Shown: piece after piece, positions 6,038 to 7,165 of the stretch | Layout of the letters: the number at the start of each line of letters is the position of its first letter | Numbering within the stretch: position 1 is the stretch's first letter | Source: Pseudomonadota bacterium | GTDB lineage: Bacteria > Pseudomonadota > Gammaproteobacteria > Acidiferrobacterales > UBA6901 | Assembly (NCBI GenBank): GCA_021785795.1 | Contig: JAJYEK010000187.1 | Location: 1-7,165, forward strand | Length of the DNA: 7,165 bases | Direction of reading: 5' to 3' | Notes under the pieces: model-generated | Database searches by the model: none | Seen by the model: the letters and a program-made list of their open reading frames with translations, nothing else | What the model was told of the DNA's origin: nothing | Position numbers and translations under genes: made by a program

Positions 6038-6486
6038 TCGCCGGACACGCGCAAGAAGTTTCTGGCTCGGATTGCGTCCCATACGGTGTGTGGCGTGCTT
6101 GCGTCATACGGTCAGACGGCGTAGGTTTTAGTATGGACGGAGCCAAGGCGTGGTTTCTATAAGAAAACGCTAACGCGGCTAGCCGATGCGGTTTATAAAC
6201 GGAATCTGCCTCGCCCCAGTCAATAGAAGGTTGCCGCTTCATGATGGCGGCGTGTGGTCGTGATTTTAAACCGTTCCTTACATTCACTGGTACCAAGGCG
6301 CGTTGATGACGAAACATCAGGGTGACGCCGCATTCGATCCGCATCCTGGCGAGCAAACGCCTGCTCGATGCCGCGTCGTTCGTGTCGCGTTTGCGTTGTC
6401 AGGTATTGGCCTTGCACCGGTCAAGCTCAGCCGGCTCGTTGTGCAGAAGCGTGGCGGCAGCCGATCGGCTACGCTTCTCAATAGGT

Positions 6487-6515
6487 TTGTCATAAACAGG
6501 TCACGGCACTAGATT
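6487..6515 (+). promoter_or_regulatory. Candidate sigma70 promoter directly before epsF
   Basis: TTGTCA (6487-6492, 5 of 6 bases of the -35 consensus) and TAGATT (6510-6515, 4 of 6) are separated by exactly 17 bp. Transcription would begin near 6522, only a few bases before the epsF ATG at 6526. The mRNA would then be almost leaderless, which fits the absence of a clear Shine-Dalgarno but is uncommon in Proteobacteria. This may therefore be a chance match. Confidence 0.25.
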
Positions 6516-6525
6516 CCGGGTCTCA

Positions 6526-7165
6526 ATGAACTTTACGCAATACCTCATGATCCTCGCGGCCCGCAAGTGGGCCATCCTGGGCATGCTCCTTGTCTGCGTG
6601 ATGACGACCACCGTCATTACGCTGTTATTGCCGAAACAGTACACGGCAACCGCCTCGGTGGTGGTCGATTTCAAGAGCAAGGACCCCATCACAGGACAGG
6701 TCCTGCCGGTTCAGCTCCTGCCGGGTTATCTCGCTACCCAAGTCGATATCATCAAAAGTCGGAACGTCGCGCTCAAAGTGATACATGACCTGCATCTCGC
6801 CACGAACCCCGGGACCGAGAGACAGTTTATGCGGTCCACTCATGGCAGAGGCGACATCCGCGATTGGCTGGCGGGGTTGCTGCTCAAGCGCCTGGTCGTG
6901 AAACCGGAGCGGGAATCCAATGTGGTGAACGTGAGTTTTACCACGACCCAGCCCCAGTTTTCGGCGTTGATGGCGAACACCTTCGTCAAGGCCTATATGG
7001 AGACCAATCTCGAACTCCAGGAGGCACCTGAACAGCAAACCGCTGCCTGGTTTGACCAGCAGACGCACCTTTTACGCCGCCGCCTGCAGGCTGCTCAAGA
7101 GAAGCTATCGGACTATGAGCGCGCGCACGGCATTCCGGTGACGACCGCCCCGCACCGTTTTGGGG
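6526..7165 (+). CDS. epsF: EpsF, Wzz-like chain-length determinant protein (N-terminal part)
   Basis: The frame is open from ATG 6526 to the window end, giving 213 residues; the rest lies outside. A short cytoplasmic N-terminus (MNFTQYLMILAARKW) leads into a transmembrane helix at about residues 16-35, then LLPKQYTATASVVVDFKSKD, the start of the periplasmic Wzz domain. Further family landmarks are PGYLATQVDIIKSRNVALKV (66-85), KPERESNVVNVSFTTTQPQF (126-145) and NTFVKAYMETNLEL (151-164). From about residue 168 a coiled-coil-prone stretch begins (QTAAWFDQQTHLLRRRLQAA). These proteins sit in the inner membrane and set polysaccharide chain length together with the export channel, here EpsE. No clear Shine-Dalgarno is seen; CCGGG at 6516-6520 is the nearest purine-containing element. 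It is separated from epsE by 554 bp, much more than expected for a co-transcribed pair. Confidence 0.92.
   Translation, partial: MNFTQYLMILAARKWAILGMLLVCVMTTTVITLLLPKQYTATASVVVDFKSKDPITGQVLPVQLLPGYLATQVDIIKSRNVALKVIHDLHLATNPGTERQFMRSTHGRGDIRDWLAGLLLKRLVVKPERESNVVNVSFTTTQPQFSALMANTFVKAYMETNLELQEAPEQQTAAWFDQQTHLLRRRLQAAQEKLSDYERAHGIPVTTAPHRFG

Larger units (their letters stand above)
5972..6525. other. Gene-free gap between epsE and epsF
   Basis: About 550 bp with no convincing gene. The open frames on both strands are short, start without ribosome binding sites and resemble no family I recognise. Visible structures are the hairpin at 6016-6030 and a small inverted repeat, TGATG 6304-6308 with CATCA 6315-6319. 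The gap is unusual because epsE and epsF are normally closely linked. Given the relics elsewhere in the locus it may be another decayed insertion. One minus-strand stretch (around 6210-6260) encoding YWGEADSV faintly recalls a DDE-transposase block, but the match is too weak to call. Confidence 0.4.

Noticed and set aside
119..6525. Sigma54 promoters (GG-N10-GC), looked for because some PEP-CTERM/EPS loci use them
   Set aside because: Only one GG-N10-GC spacing was found in non-coding DNA (about 848-864) and its flanks do not fit the consensus.
7126..7165. Possible frameshift near the end of epsF, where the usual TDER-like motif is not seen
   Set aside because: Too close to the window edge to judge; the frame stays open and the region is variable in the family.
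1..7165. CRISPR arrays, tRNA or rRNA genes, phage attachment sites
   Set aside because: No spaced direct repeats, no tRNA cloverleaf or rRNA signature, and no integrase were seen.

Overview
The window reads as part of a chromosomal exopolysaccharide locus of the exosortase-B (XrtB/EpsH) type. It comes from a Gram-negative proteobacterium: the intact products are an inner-membrane exosortase, an outer-membrane beta-barrel protein, a Wza-like export protein and a Wzz-like chain-length protein. XrtB clusters of this kind are known mainly from Beta- and Gammaproteobacteria (the Methylobacillus eps genes are the naming reference). The DNA is moderately GC-rich. I cannot name the species.

Layout, all recognisable genes on the + strand. 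1-118: C-terminus of a VapC-like PIN-domain toxin. 119-972: about 850 bp without a recognisable gene; it holds an inverted-repeat structure after the toxin gene, a plausible sigma70 promoter (583-613) and, just downstream, a short block resembling the core of the c-di-GMP-I (GEMM) riboswitch (about 617-690). 973-1923: exosortase B. 1907-2593: EpsI, overlapping xrtB by 17 bp. 2594-3636: about 1 kb of insertion-sequence debris, with a frameshifted IS21-type istB helper ATPase and a probable scrap of an IS630-type DDE transposase. 3661-4884: EpsL outer-membrane protein. 4884-5145: a multiply frameshifted C-terminal scrap of an undecaprenyl-phosphate sugar-1-phosphate transferase (EpsB/WcaJ type). 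5177-5971: EpsE export protein. 5972-6525: about 550 bp without a recognisable gene. 6526-7165: N-terminal part of EpsF, cut by the window end.

How the parts work together: EpsF (inner membrane, chain length), EpsE (periplasm/outer membrane, export channel) and EpsL (outer-membrane barrel) would form the export path of a Wzx/Wzy-type polysaccharide. XrtB and EpsI would process PEP-CTERM-type proteins in the same envelope system; no PEP-CTERM substrate is encoded here. The initiating glycosyltransferase expected in such a locus survives only as a relic, so an intact copy must sit elsewhere or the pathway may be compromised.

The main points of interest are the dead epsB relic, the IS debris that splits xrtB-epsI from epsL, and the structured leader with a partial c-di-GMP riboswitch signature ahead of xrtB.
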